Below, piece after piece: positions 23,999 to 34,426 of a stretch of 64,000 bases of DNA. The position numbers and the translations under genes are program-made. This stretch comes from Sordariomycetes sp. S80-01Y (lineage: Eukaryota; Ascomycota; Sordariomycetes). The first letter of the stretch is position 1; every line of letters begins with the position of its first letter. The DNA is taken from positions 620,001 to 684,000 of the forward strand of contig JAXQJY010000025.1 of the NCBI GenBank assembly GCA_037042185.1, in the 5' to 3' direction. The notes under the pieces are model-generated. The model did not search any database. It saw nothing but the letters and a program-made list of their open reading frames with translations, and was not told where the DNA came from.

Positions 23999-26092
23999 AT
24001 GCCCGAGCAAGGCTTTGAATCCAACAACGATGGAGATCAGCAGATCAACTGCAACGACTACGGCGCTTGGCCCGAGTTCTTGCAGAACCCCGCTGACGCT
24101 GCTGGTAATCAGGGCCTTGGCATCGAACCTCATACGAACGTAGCTCCTCAAGATGGTTCTTCCAATGTGCTCGAGAACCCCTTTCCGAATACCTCCGATA
24201 TGAACAACCTTTTTTCGGATGCTTTTGATCTGAACAACACCTCGTTCATGAATGTCCCTAACGTCGACAAGCCTGCGCAACATGGGTTCCATGGCCCCCA
24301 GGGGGGGATCTCGGGCCCAGCCCAGGGCCAGCAAGCCAATCCACCTCAATTCGCGTCTCCTTCTGATATTTTCTCAGCCCCGAATGACCGGGCAGCAGCT
24401 CCTTACGGTGGCTTCAATGGTCAGGCCCTGCCCGGTGCCATGGCAGCTGCCGAACAGCTTTACCCCGGCCCGGTCTACACGCAGCCCACTGCCATGGACC
24501 CTTACGGTCTGCCTAACCATACCTTTCCGCAGCCTGTTCACGAGCACAACCAGCAAGGTCAGTTCCTCCTCACCAACGCTGCTAACCCGTTTTTTAATAT
24601 GAGCGCTGTAGGTATGAATGCAACCCCTATGTATGACGAGATGGGCGTTTACGGTGCCAGCAACAATGCTCTAGGTGAGTTCAACAGGAACAACTTCAGC
24701 GATGGTGCAGGTAACCTAAACTATCACGCCAACAACCCTGTTTCGGCTGTCAATGATGACCCCAATATCGAGTATGTGTCGGCGGATGGTACCCTTGTCA
24801 AGCCTGCCAATGTTCAGTATGACCAGCGCATTGGCTTCTTCATCCCTGTCACCAGCCGCCAGAGGGTTGTCGCTACAAAGCGCAAGGGACCTCGACCTGG
24901 ATCCGACGAGCCTCTTTATGATATGTGCAAGTGGAACCGCCGCGACGCGAAGAATGAAGACTCTGAATGTCTTGGAATCAATGTTTATGGCGACAACTTT
25001 GACATCCCCCCTCCGTGGGACCTCCCTAACGATCTCGGGAGGATTCGCTACGATAAAGATGGATGTATCCCGAAGACTCAACTGCTGACTGCCCGCCAGA
25101 TTCGTGCTTACATCGACCACAATCCGCGGGCTCTAATGATCAGGGTGGCCAACACCCCTGCGCAAGCAAACCACCGTATGTTTGCTGATAAATGTGTCTG
25201 GAACTGCTGCCCTATCCCTACGCGCACCATCCGACAAGGGTTCCAACAGGTCGTCTTCGACGAGTACCCCGCGCAGACTGACAATGGTGAACGCGATCCG
25301 TACCGTGTCAGCGGCCGGATGCATTTGTTTTGTTATGAGCAGTGTTCTGATATTGTCGAGGACTTCAAGCGTGGCATTGTGAGGGCGGAGGTCCGCAACC
25401 TCGTGCGCGAGGAGAGGAACGCCATGTCCTTGACCCGTGATAAAATCAACATCGCTGTCGAGCGTGAGACCTACGATCCATGGTTCCGCCATCACATCCA
25501 GAACAGCAACGGAGCGCTTATGGCGCCTCGTCCCCGCGAGGAGACCCTGGGCCACGCCCTTACGATGCACCATCTACAGACCCAGCCCGGCCAACGCCAG
25601 AACAAGCGCGACATGCGCAACCACCAGAAGGCGGCCCCCAAGACCATTGACATCCACCAAGGCGATCTGGAGGCCTACGCAGCACGCGAAAAGTTGTCGG
25701 ACGCGTGGAAGAAGCGCTGCGCTGGCGACCCTAGCTACGCTGACGATGCCTTCCAGCCTTGCCGCAACCCTGCTCCCTACACGCTGCAGAGCTACTTTGG
25801 CTCTAAGGCAACTGGGGCCGGCTTCCTCCTGGACCCTTCTCTTAAGCAAAGCGATCCTCAACCCCCTCGGAAGCAGAGTGGAAGGAAGCGCACCCGCTCT
25901 GAGGCTCAGGCTGACGAAGATGAGGACATCTACTCATGCAGCGACGATAATGGCGGGAACAAGGACGAGCGCCCTGAGCGCGCTGTCAAGCGACCGCGCA
26001 CGTCCCGCCCGTCCTCCTCCGCTGGTGGCTCGCCCGGCAACCGTTCCACTCGCGCCAACCCTCAGGAGCTGGTCTTCCCCAAGTTCGACTAA
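23999..26092 (+). CDS. Fungal protein of unknown function, probably nuclear
   Basis: Uninterrupted 697-residue frame from an ATG in good context to TAA. The N-terminal 270 residues are Asn/Gln/Pro/Gly-rich and disordered. Residues about 280-500 form a compact, probably folded core with several Cys, His and Trp residues (MCKWNRRDAKNED, DKCVWNCCPIPTRTI, RMHLFCYEQCSDIVEDF). This could bind a metal, but I recognise no named domain. The C-terminal 100 residues contain two basic nuclear-localisation-like clusters (RKQSGRKRTRSE, AVKRPRTSR) around an acidic run (ADEDEDIYSC). No signal peptide or membrane segment is visible. Long length, strong codon bias and clear domain layout make it a real gene. 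A fungal lineage-restricted regulator or nucleic-acid-associated protein is a guess. Confidence 0.8.
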   Translation: MPEQGFESNNDGDQQINCNDYGAWPEFLQNPADAAGNQGLGIEPHTNVAPQDGSSNVLENPFPNTSDMNNLFSDAFDLNNTSFMNVPNVDKPAQHGFHGPQGGISGPAQGQQANPPQFASPSDIFSAPNDRAAAPYGGFNGQALPGAMAAAEQLYPGPVYTQPTAMDPYGLPNHTFPQPVHEHNQQGQFLLTNAANPFFNMSAVGMNATPMYDEMGVYGASNNALGEFNRNNFSDGAGNLNYHANNPVSAVNDDPNIEYVSADGTLVKPANVQYDQRIGFFIPVTSRQRVVATKRKGPRPGSDEPLYDMCKWNRRDAKNEDSECLGINVYGDNFDIPPPWDLPNDLGRIRYDKDGCIPKTQLLTARQIRAYIDHNPRALMIRVANTPAQANHRMFADKCVWNCCPIPTRTIRQGFQQVVFDEYPAQTDNGERDPYRVSGRMHLFCYEQCSDIVEDFKRGIVRAEVRNLVREERNAMSLTRDKINIAVERETYDPWFRHHIQNSNGALMAPRPREETLGHALTMHHLQTQPGQRQNKRDMRNHQKAAPKTIDIHQGDLEAYAAREKLSDAWKKRCAGDPSYADDAFQPCRNPAPYTLQSYFGSKATGAGFLLDPSLKQSDPQPPRKQSGRKRTRSEAQADEDEDIYSCSDDNGGNKDERPERAVKRPRTSRPSSSAGGSPGNRSTRANPQELVFPKFD

Positions 26093-27597
26093 TGAACCAT
26101 GACGTGGGTTGCTGGTCTTTGACCTGTATGGTTTATTCCTTTGAGATTGCTCTATCGCCGCATCCAAGAAGTCTTGGTTGCTGCACTGAACCGAGGCGGC
26201 GCTACTATCCCTCGCAGTCGACAAGCGTCGACTTGTGTACACCAAGATGGGAGAAAAGATTCGGAGAATTTATTAACAAGCATAGCGAAGCGTTGATATT
26301 TGAGATGCATCAAGAAGTTTTGGTGTTTGGGTTTGGATTTGATATCGGCATGCACGATGAAGAAATGATGAGACCCTAGATTGCTTTTACGTCTCATCGT
26401 TGAGGGAAGCAAGAGAAGAATACTAGGTGGGTTGCGGATGGTTCGCGAACCGGTAGCTAACTAAGCGTATGAAAACGGTGGCTAACTCTTCTTCCCATGT
26501 TGTCTTTCCCCTCTTTTTCCCATTAATTGACTAAAACCACTACGCTCTGAACTAAAGGGCATTCGATAGATGGTCCCTTGGGCGCGAGCTCAACGTAGGA
26601 AGCCGCCTTTCTCTTCAGCGAATCACGCTGGCTGCCGCAGGCTCGGCGCCTGCAAATCGACGCCCGAAATATGCTGTTGTTCCTTCAGCCCTAGACTCTG
26701 CATCTAGCACAGCTACGATGTTGATCCTAGCTCGAGTCTGCCGGGGGGGAAGAAGGGGACGGAGTCGCCGAAGAGGGGTGGAGCTGGGCGGTCCTATCGT
26801 CTTATGATAGGTGACTCCATCGTTCCGATCCATCCATCCTTCAAAAGAATTCCACGCACCATATATAAGCTATATCCCTTGTCTAGGGCTTCTGCAGTTT
26901 TCAAGTTATGTTCGTTGAGATCCCTTTGAGATCCACAGAAGGCGACAAATAGTTTGGGCTACGTCGATCGTGTAAGATCCATCCCAGCACGCGCTGAGCC
27001 AGCCCCATCCTGTCCAATTCCCAACGAGGCCCGCCAAGGCGAATGCATCACTAATGAATTCCCAGGCTGCAAAAGAAGTAGCTTTCCCTAGATTACCTAC
27101 AGCGGGACCTTAGCTCGCAAGTCGAAATCCCGAGGCGCTGGAATTTTGGCCGTCCCACTTCGCGGCGGATCAGCGACCCCAAGAGCGCGCATACACACCA
27201 CTACAGCGTCATTCCAGCCACCCCCACAGCCTCGCGATAGAAGAGGAACTTGCCGCAACTGTCTAAGGGAGACTTTAAAGGCGAACCCGGCCGCGGCAAA
27301 GGCGCGTCACGTGGTCACCTACTCAACGACGCTGTGCGAGCTTGGACTTCCACTTTGTCTCGGTCTAGCAAGTACCTTGACTAACGCCGGCGCACTCCCT
27401 TGCACTAGGCGGGATTCCTTCCCTCATCTCACTCAACACCCACAGCTGTCGTCTCACTCCATCATCTCAACTCACTTCGGCTTCATCCATACAGCTCCTT
27501 GTCACCCGGTTCACCATCGAGTATATACAAGTTACGACGACTAAGCGCGCGCGGATGACGACACGCCAGCGACCTGACGCGCTTGGACTCGACTGAC
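26093..27597. other. Intergenic region upstream of the phosphodiesterase gene
   Basis: No gene supported. A 132-codon plus-strand frame at 27146-27544 lacks any domain and lies in a pyrimidine-rich leader. A short upstream ORF sits at 27555-27596. Confidence 0.5.
27555..27596 (+). promoter_or_regulatory. Upstream ORF before the phosphodiesterase start
   Basis: ATG at 27555 starts a 13-codon frame ending in TGA at 27594-27596, one base before the main ATG at 27598. An upstream frame ending this close could limit initiation at the main start and allow only reinitiation or leaky scanning. The transcript start is unknown, so its presence in the mRNA is inferred. Confidence 0.45.
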
Positions 27598-29416
27598 ATG
27601 GACGGGACCGTGGGTGAGAGGGCGAAGCCTGCGTTGCAGGTGATTATCTTGGTGAGTGACAGATGGTTCTCTGAAGACAATTGTTCCTCGCGTAATCAAT
27701 CGTTCCCGTGAAATTGGAGATGGGCTGGCCGAATGCACGGCTACGGGTTGTGTCAAAGGACTCGAAAAGTGACAGGTCGATCGACGGACATCGCGCCCTT
27801 GTTCCCAACAACGGCTACGCGCATGATCAGCTTCTTGGTCTCAAAGACGCTCACCATTCAATCGCCACCAAACCCCTGCTCTACCAATCAGTCACAATGT
27901 TTTTGCGAATCCCAGCTAACGCGCCCAGGGCTCCGGCGGCGGCCCTCAGGAAAACAACACCACGGCCTTCCTTGTCCGCTCCGTCTCTCAGGACTGGCAC
28001 AAAGGCTCGCTCGTCGCCGTAGATGCGGGCGTCCACCTCTCTGTCATCACCCGCATCCTCAAGGAGACCCTGCCTGAGACCATTTCATCGCAGCCCCACA
28101 CTATCGAGACTGGTCCCTTTGCCGGCCTCAGCGTACCTCATAAGTCTGCAGAGGCGAACGCCGGGTACATAACGAGCCAGCTGATCGAGACGTACCTGAT
28201 CACGCATCCCCACTTAGATCACATCTCGGGATTCGTGGTGAACACCGCTGGACCGCCGGGCACCAGGCCCAAGAAGTTGACGGGCTTGCCTAGCACCATA
28301 CACGCTTTCAAGACTCACATTTTCAACAACGTCATCTGGCCAAACCTGAGCGATGAAAACAACGGTGCCGGTTTGGTGACGTACTGTCGTCTAGTGGAAG
28401 GGGGTTCGCCAGCTCTAGGGGATGGATACTCCGAGATCAGCGATGGTCTGCTTGTCAAGATTTGGTCCGTCAGTCACGGGCATTGCATTGAGAAGCACTG
28501 TCACCGTGGCTCGCAATCCTCGGCCTCGGGCCATGACGCGAGCTCTCTCCAGACACCTGGACCTGGGTCTAGAAGAGGAGCTGGTGAAAGCTACACGAGC
28601 CAGAACACGCCCAGGAGGCAGAGTCTACTCAGCCAAGCCACATTTGGCAGTCAAGGTGGAGGTTCGGGATCGCCAGGTGGTGCAGAGGCTGAGAAGTTCT
28701 GCGTGTACGACTCCAGCGCGTACTTCATTCAAGATGCAGATCGCAGGAGGGAGGTCCTCATCTTTGGCGATGTGGAACCTGACAGTCTCAGCTTGAGCCC
28801 AAGGAATCTACAGATCTGGCAGGACGCGGCTCCAAAGGTTGTGGCGGGGACGTTGGCCGCGATCTTCATCGAGTGCTCCTACGATGACAGTCGGAGCAAT
28901 GATCGGCTCTTTGGGCATCTAAAGCCCATGTATGTTATCGAGGAGCTGCGCATGCTGGCGACGGAGGTCATTGCTGCGACTAAGACAAAGAGCGAACCCG
29001 GGCCCGACGCGACTAAGAAGAGGAAACGAATGAGTGATGCTGGAGGGATGCATAGGAGTGCTCCCCACCCATCAGCTCCCGACGACCCAGTCTCCCCCAA
29101 GACCTTTAAGACTGTCGACGCTGAGCCTGGCTCGAGCAGTAGCATGACTGCCGGCCGGGCTGCCTCGAGTGCGTCGCCACAAATGTCAATGCTGACACAT
29201 GATGTTGCCCTGCGAGACGTCAGTCCGCCCTTGTTTGCGCAAGCTGGCAGGGCGCTTGAAGGGCTGAAGGTTGTCATTATACATGTCAAGGAGACTCTCA
29301 ATGACGAGGGTGATGTGGGAGAGAGGATACTGAAAGAGCTCCAGGCGCACGAGAGTCGGGTACAACTGGGGTGTGAATTCTCAATCGCGAAATCAGGGCA
29401 GAGCTTCTACCTTTGA
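27598..29416 (+). CDS. Class II 3',5'-cyclic-nucleotide phosphodiesterase
   Basis: Hydrolyses cAMP to AMP and so damps protein kinase A signalling. Two exons: 27598-27651 (18 codons) and 27929-29416, separated by a 277-bp intron with donor GTGAGT and branch CTAAC. The product is 513 residues. The join reads VIIL-GSGGGPQENNTTAFLV, the conserved opening of the family. The metal-binding signature THPHLDHISGF lies near residue 110, in the metallo-beta-lactamase-like fold of class II enzymes (yeast Pde1 type). Further conserved blocks are KIWSVSHGH, IFGDVEPDS and AAIFIECSYDDSR. Low-complexity insertions at about 210-250 and 365-440 (KKRKRMSD) make it longer than yeast Pde1. The downstream neighbour is convergent with a 237-bp gap. 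Confidence 0.93.
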
Positions 29417-29653
29417 GATCCCATGGGATATATTGGTCCTTTTTTATGACGTACTGGGGCGTTGCGGTTCATTTCTTCCTGGTTATGATGTGTCACGGCC
29501 TACACGAGGCCATATGCGGGCCTACTTTTCAGGGGCGGTCTTTGAAAAATTGAGTCTATATACTACATCGGCTCCACTATGTGTGGCAAAGAACGATGCT
29601 CGGATCTATAGCCTTGTGTATCTTGACCTTCTATGTTCCCTCTCCGACACGTT

Positions 29654-30625
29654 CTAGTTCTTGGTCTGACCCTTCAGCTTATCGAAGCCCTCCGAACCGC
29701 CCATATCCTTCTCCCAATCCGGCCTCGGCAGCTCGATAGCCTCCGTTGTCCTCGCGTAGGTGATCCCTCCCAGCCTGCTCACCGGCTTCAGGACAGCCGG
29801 ATCAACCATGTTCTTGTCCTCGTTGATCGCGTCCTCCCTGACCCAGAACCTGACACCCTCGAAGATAGCAATGGTGCCACTCTTCTTGCCCTCGACCTTT
29901 CTGCTCTCGTACTCCTTCACCATGTCGAGTTTGGCTTCCACGCTGAAGACGGACTCCTTGACGCGAGCGCACTTGACCTTCTCCGTATCGTAGGCGGGCG
30001 TCAAGCCGGAGACATCCCACTCGGAAGCTCCGTAGGGGGCGTTGATAGATGTCGCGTTGGCTGCTTCGAGGAAGTCCTCCGAGATGATGTTGATGACGCA
30101 TTCCTTTGTCTCAAGCACGTTCTTCAGAGTATCCTTGGCGTTGCCAATACCGGAGGCGAAGCCCACAACGAACAGGGGAGGGTCGTGGTTCATAAAGTTG
30201 AAGTAACTGAACGGCGCCAAGTTGGTGGTCTCGCCGTCGGCGCTGCGCGTGCTCACGAAAGCAATCGGCCTGGGTGTGATAGCGGAGATGAGGAGCTTGT
30301 AGTTGAAGGGCACAGGGCGGCCATCCTCGTAAGGATCGATGCTGACGTGCTTCTTCACCTTGGTCTCATCGGTGGCCAGCCGGTTCGAGCCGGAGCCATA
30401 CTTCCAGTCGGGGTTGGGCGTCTTGGTGTAGTGAAAGGTCGAGGACGTATTGAAGTCAGGGCGTGTGGCCTCGACGGATTTGAAGTCCGGGTGGGGATTG
30501 CGGTTGTAGTTTGACATGGTGAGGGTCCTGGTAGTGATAAATGGGAGCGGGAGAAGGCCAAGCGGTTTGGGTATGAGAGCGCGATTGAAGGAGGTGTATA
30601 GAGACTTCAAAGAGACGCGGGACAT
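29654..30625 (-). CDS. Flavin reductase-like FMN-binding protein
   Basis: Single-exon gene of 323 residues ending in TAG. The core from about residue 95 matches the flavin reductase-like, split-barrel FMN-binding family (DIM6/NTAB type): LISAITPRPIAFVSTRSADG, NLAPFSYFNFMNHDPPLFVVGF, ECVINIISEDFLEAANAT. Such proteins bind FMN and reduce flavin or oxidise small substrates; the substrate here is unknown. Residues 1-36 are basic, Ser/Thr/Leu-rich and lack acidic residues, like a mitochondrial presequence. A second in-frame ATG at 30517 (Met37) starts a protein without it, so two isoforms are possible. It shares a 480-bp divergent promoter with tRNase Z. Confidence 0.9.
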   Translation of the reverse strand: MSRVSLKSLYTSFNRALIPKPLGLLPLPFITTRTLTMSNYNRNPHPDFKSVEATRPDFNTSSTFHYTKTPNPDWKYGSGSNRLATDETKVKKHVSIDPYEDGRPVPFNYKLLISAITPRPIAFVSTRSADGETTNLAPFSYFNFMNHDPPLFVVGFASGIGNAKDTLKNVLETKECVINIISEDFLEAANATSINAPYGASEWDVSGLTPAYDTEKVKCARVKESVFSVEAKLDMVKEYESRKVEGKKSGTIAIFEGVRFWVREDAINEDKNMVDPAVLKPVSRLGGITYARTTEAIELPRPDWEKDMGGSEGFDKLKGQTKN

Positions 30626-31105
30626 GGGGACTAGGAGGATGAGTGAATTGTCGGGTGAGATACTGAAGATATGAAGCTAATTGGCGTTGTTGCGGGGAGG
30701 TTAAGTGGATAAGTTGGAATGTGGCAATGGAGGGAGAGGTCCTGATGGTGTAATAGATCTGGACGGGGGAGCTGCACTATGTCCATCCTATACGGTGCCC
30801 AAATCACACAAGCCTCTATATGAGATGATCCGGTATCGCAATACTGAAGTTCTCTTGTAGCCTTTTCGAACTGAGATAAACCTGAGTCGGCGATTACTGG
30901 CGATGTTAAATCAGGGGCCCCGCATGCCCGGTCCAGGGTAGCACCATAGGTAAAGGTAGCCGACTTAGAGTCACCGGCAACTCAAGAAAAAAACCCGAGG
31001 GTCCACCTCGAGCTGCCAGTCAACCGCACGCGAACCCACGCGACGAACAAATGCAGTGGCCCCTCGTCCTGCCCCTCCGCCCTTCTGCGTCCTTCTCCGT
31101 TGCCA
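30626..31105. promoter_or_regulatory. Bidirectional promoter region
   Basis: 480 bp between the divergent start codons of the flavoprotein (-) and tRNase Z (+) genes. No TATA box is evident on the tRNase Z side. The region must hold both promoters and leaders. Confidence 0.5.
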
Positions 31106-33913
31106 ATGGAACAATGCATTGCCCATAGCATTACCTCTCGGCTTTCTGTCCACCGCGTCACCACTATTGTCCCACATAGAGCTTTCCGAGCTTGCGCACC
31201 CCACCGGTACGAACCTCGAGCATTCAGGTCTTACGAGCGGTCGCGGAGGCCCTGGAAGCCCTGGAAACCTTCCAAGACGAAGCTGGTGGACTGCGGCGGT
31301 GCCCAGCAGGAGAGGCGGATCGAGTTCGCAACCATGACCACCGACGTCGCCGTCACGACGCTACCTTCGGCCGATACCCCAGGAACGGCCATCTGCCTGC
31401 GTCATGAGAGGGGCAGCTACCTCTTCGGCCATGTGGCTGAGGGAACACAGCGTGTTATGGGCGCCCGAGGCACGCCAATCAACGGCATCGGCAACGTCTT
31501 TCTCTCTGGGAGCGTAGGTTGGGATAAGATTGGGGGGCTTCCCGGGCTGCTCTTGACCATTGGCGGGGTGGTGAGTACGCAGAGCGCCTTGATCGCCGAG
31601 AACAACAAGGAGAGAGCAAGAAAGGGTCAGCGGCCCATCAACAGGGCGGTCGCTGAAGGGGTCAATGTTCATGCTGGAGAGAACATAACCCACGCGTTGG
31701 CGACGCAACGAGGCATCATCCAACGACAACCCATCAAAGCAGAAATCTACGAACATCGAGGGGACCCAAGGGCGGAAGACCCTGAAAATCTCGAGCCCGA
31801 CTGGCATGACGAATTTGTGAAAGTATGGAAAGTTCCTGTGGCGAGGGAACGCTCCAGCAGCCCAAAGAAACGTCTGCGTCTTGACGATTCCGCCGCCGAC
31901 GAGGAACACAAGGAGCCATCTTTGCTCTCCGACCCGGAGATTGCGAACTTCATAATACGCGAACACATCTGGAACGCGAAATCCATGCAAGGCAACATGC
32001 CCCTGGTTTGTCGCGAGATCCACGAGCTAAAGCCTGAAGACACCGCAATCGTCTTCGAAAACGGCACCCCGAAGCTTTACAAGGGGCCTTATTCGGTCGA
32101 TGGTGGGGCATTGCCGAACGCACATGATGAGGCGTGGCTGTGGCAGCCAGATGTCAAGTATCGAAAAGAGTCCGGGGAGCGTACGCTGAGCGTGGAATCC
32201 CCTGACAGACTACCCCTTCCTCGGACGACGTACAGCCGAACATCAATGAGCTACATCGTTAAAACGGCTGATCGCCGGGGAAAGTTTGACGTCAAAGCAG
32301 CCCAGGCGTTGGGTGTCCGCAAGGCGGACTACTCGGCATTGACTCAGATGAGGGAGGTTACAAACGAAAGCGGAGAAATCGTGAAGCCAGAACAGGTGCT
32401 CGGTGAGCCTATACCTGGGAAAGGCTTTGCTGTGGCCGACATCTCAGGGCCAGACTTTATCGAGTCCTTCGTTGCGCGACCGGAGTGGTTCAACAAACAG
32501 ATGATGGCCAACGTTGTTGCTATATACTGGCTTCTCGCACCCGGGCTTGCGACACATCCCAAGATCAAGAAGATGATGGACGATCTTCCCGACATTCGCC
32601 ACATTATTTGCTCATCCGATGCATGCCCTAACCAAATATCGCTTGCGAAGCCAGCAGAGCTCCAGCTGATGCTGCGTCGCATCGACCCTGCCCGGTACCC
32701 CATCCCCCAGTACCAAAATCAAGTTGCCCTGGAGGTGCCCGACTCTAAAAGCAACATTCACTTTGCGAGGGCCGGGAACAAGATTCATCTCATGCCTCGT
32801 CTGGTGATGGATGACGAAAAGGCGGAGACTGTCTCGCCCTTTATCAACTTAGAGCAAGCTTATAATCGCTCTCCCACGGAAGCCCTGAACTTGGCGTTGG
32901 ACGCAAAAGAGAAGACTGAGGCACCAGACTTCCTGAAGATGCTCGAGGAGAAGGAGAAAGACATCCCAAACCGTGATGCTGAGATCACTTGCCTAGGCAC
33001 TGGATCTTCAGCCCCCTCGAAATATCGCAACGTCGCCGGCACCCTCATTCGCGTGCCTGGCATAGGCAACTACCTCCTCGATTGCGGCGAGGGCACCCTC
33101 GGGCAAATGCGTCGTCTGTACGGCCTGGAAGAGGTGGCCAACATCCTGCGAGACCTCAAGTGCATCGTCATCAGCCACCTGCATGCGGATCACCACCTTG
33201 GCACGATCTCTGTTGTTAGAGCTTGGTACGAGCAAACCATGAAGGACGGCTCCAACGCTAAGCTTGCGATCTCCTGCATCGATCGCTACGAGAAGAACAT
33301 CCGTGAAATCTCCCAGATCGAGGACTTTGGCTTCCACCGTCTAGTCTTCCCAATGCACACGGGCAATGACCAATACAAAGATTACCTTGTACGACGGGCT
33401 GAAGACTTCAAGAGTGGCGAGCCAGGCCTCGCCGAATTCGGCCTCAGCGCCATCAAGCAGATCGCCGTCCCGCACTGCTGGCGCTCCCTCGCCCACGAAA
33501 TCGAGCTCACCTCCGGCCTCCGCGTCGCGTACTCGGGCGACACGATTCCCTGCGACAGGTTCGCCGAGAAGTGCCGCGGCGCCCACTTGCTCGTGCACGA
33601 ATGCACATTCCAGGACGACATGCTCGAAGATGCGAGGAAGAAGCAGCACAGCACTGTCAGCGGCGCCTTGTCCGTGTCCAAAAGCATGCAGGCCAGGCGG
33701 ACGCTCTTGACCCACTTCTCGCAGAGATACGTCAAGGCTGACGTCGCCAAGATGGACAGCATGAAGGCAGACGGTGTGTTGATGGGGATGGACTTCATGA
33801 GCGTGAAGCTCGGCGACTTCCAGAAGGCAGCGCTGTATGTCCCTGCTGTACACAGCGTGATGGACAATCTGGGCGGTACGGATGACGATGTAGAACCCTC
33901 AGTTCGTGTATGA
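31106..33913 (+). CDS. Long-form tRNase Z (tRNA 3'-endonuclease)
   Basis: Removes 3' trailers from precursor tRNAs in nucleus and mitochondria (ELAC2/Trz1 type). Uninterrupted frame of 935 residues from the first ATG at 31106. The N-terminal half is a degenerate metallo-beta-lactamase domain (RHERGSYLFGHVAEGTQRV, IGNVFLSGSVGWDKIGGLPGLLLTI). The C-terminal half is the active one: CLGTGSSAPSKYRNVA and LLDCGEGTLGQMRR, then the zinc-binding histidine motif SHLHADHHLG near residue 691. Further motifs are AYSGDTIPCDRF, LLVHECTFQDD and LTHFSQRY. The first 70 residues are Arg-rich with almost no acidic residues, as in a mitochondrial presequence. A second in-frame ATG at 31334 (Met77) would give a protein of 859 residues. 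Confidence 0.95.
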   Translation: MEQCIAHSITSRLSVHRVTTIVPHRAFRACAPHRYEPRAFRSYERSRRPWKPWKPSKTKLVDCGGAQQERRIEFATMTTDVAVTTLPSADTPGTAICLRHERGSYLFGHVAEGTQRVMGARGTPINGIGNVFLSGSVGWDKIGGLPGLLLTIGGVVSTQSALIAENNKERARKGQRPINRAVAEGVNVHAGENITHALATQRGIIQRQPIKAEIYEHRGDPRAEDPENLEPDWHDEFVKVWKVPVARERSSSPKKRLRLDDSAADEEHKEPSLLSDPEIANFIIREHIWNAKSMQGNMPLVCREIHELKPEDTAIVFENGTPKLYKGPYSVDGGALPNAHDEAWLWQPDVKYRKESGERTLSVESPDRLPLPRTTYSRTSMSYIVKTADRRGKFDVKAAQALGVRKADYSALTQMREVTNESGEIVKPEQVLGEPIPGKGFAVADISGPDFIESFVARPEWFNKQMMANVVAIYWLLAPGLATHPKIKKMMDDLPDIRHIICSSDACPNQISLAKPAELQLMLRRIDPARYPIPQYQNQVALEVPDSKSNIHFARAGNKIHLMPRLVMDDEKAETVSPFINLEQAYNRSPTEALNLALDAKEKTEAPDFLKMLEEKEKDIPNRDAEITCLGTGSSAPSKYRNVAGTLIRVPGIGNYLLDCGEGTLGQMRRLYGLEEVANILRDLKCIVISHLHADHHLGTISVVRAWYEQTMKDGSNAKLAISCIDRYEKNIREISQIEDFGFHRLVFPMHTGNDQYKDYLVRRAEDFKSGEPGLAEFGLSAIKQIAVPHCWRSLAHEIELTSGLRVAYSGDTIPCDRFAEKCRGAHLLVHECTFQDDMLEDARKKQHSTVSGALSVSKSMQARRTLLTHFSQRYVKADVAKMDSMKADGVLMGMDFMSVKLGDFQKAALYVPAVHSVMDNLGGTDDDVEPSVRV

Positions 33914-34426
33914 ATGTCGCCACAGGTTGGGCGATTCGATTGTATATCATGTCTTGCATCTACAGGCGTTGGGTACGGAACTCTTAGACCTCGGTGCTCA
34001 CAAATAGACACGGGACAATTTTCACTCTTATTCGATAGCGTTAGCATCACACCTGTAGCGACAATTAGCGATGGGGGAGGCTTGGTGAGGTGACTAGACA
34101 TCCTGTGATAACTCTGAATCCGTTCCATATCCGTTCTATGGACTGGTCTCCTGTCGCAAAGATCTGTCTATAAACCTTTGGCTCAGGCACAGATCTGACG
34201 TTCTTTGTTCGGTCGCGGAACGACGAGGAAAAGGGGCTTCAACTGTGAATGTTCCCCTTTGTCTGAGATGCAAACCAACATAAAACCGCAAACTCGTGAT
34301 GTGACAAGGGTAAAGAGTACAGTATATGGCATAGGAGCATTTCGATGACACGATGGGTAGTCAGTTCTTGTATTATTTACGTCCGACTTCCTGCGTACAT
34401 TCATAACCTCACAACAAGTCAGTGAG
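33914..34426. other. Intergenic region
   Basis: 3' flank of tRNase Z and promoter of the small unknown gene; AT-richer than the coding flanks. I see no further feature. Confidence 0.5.
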
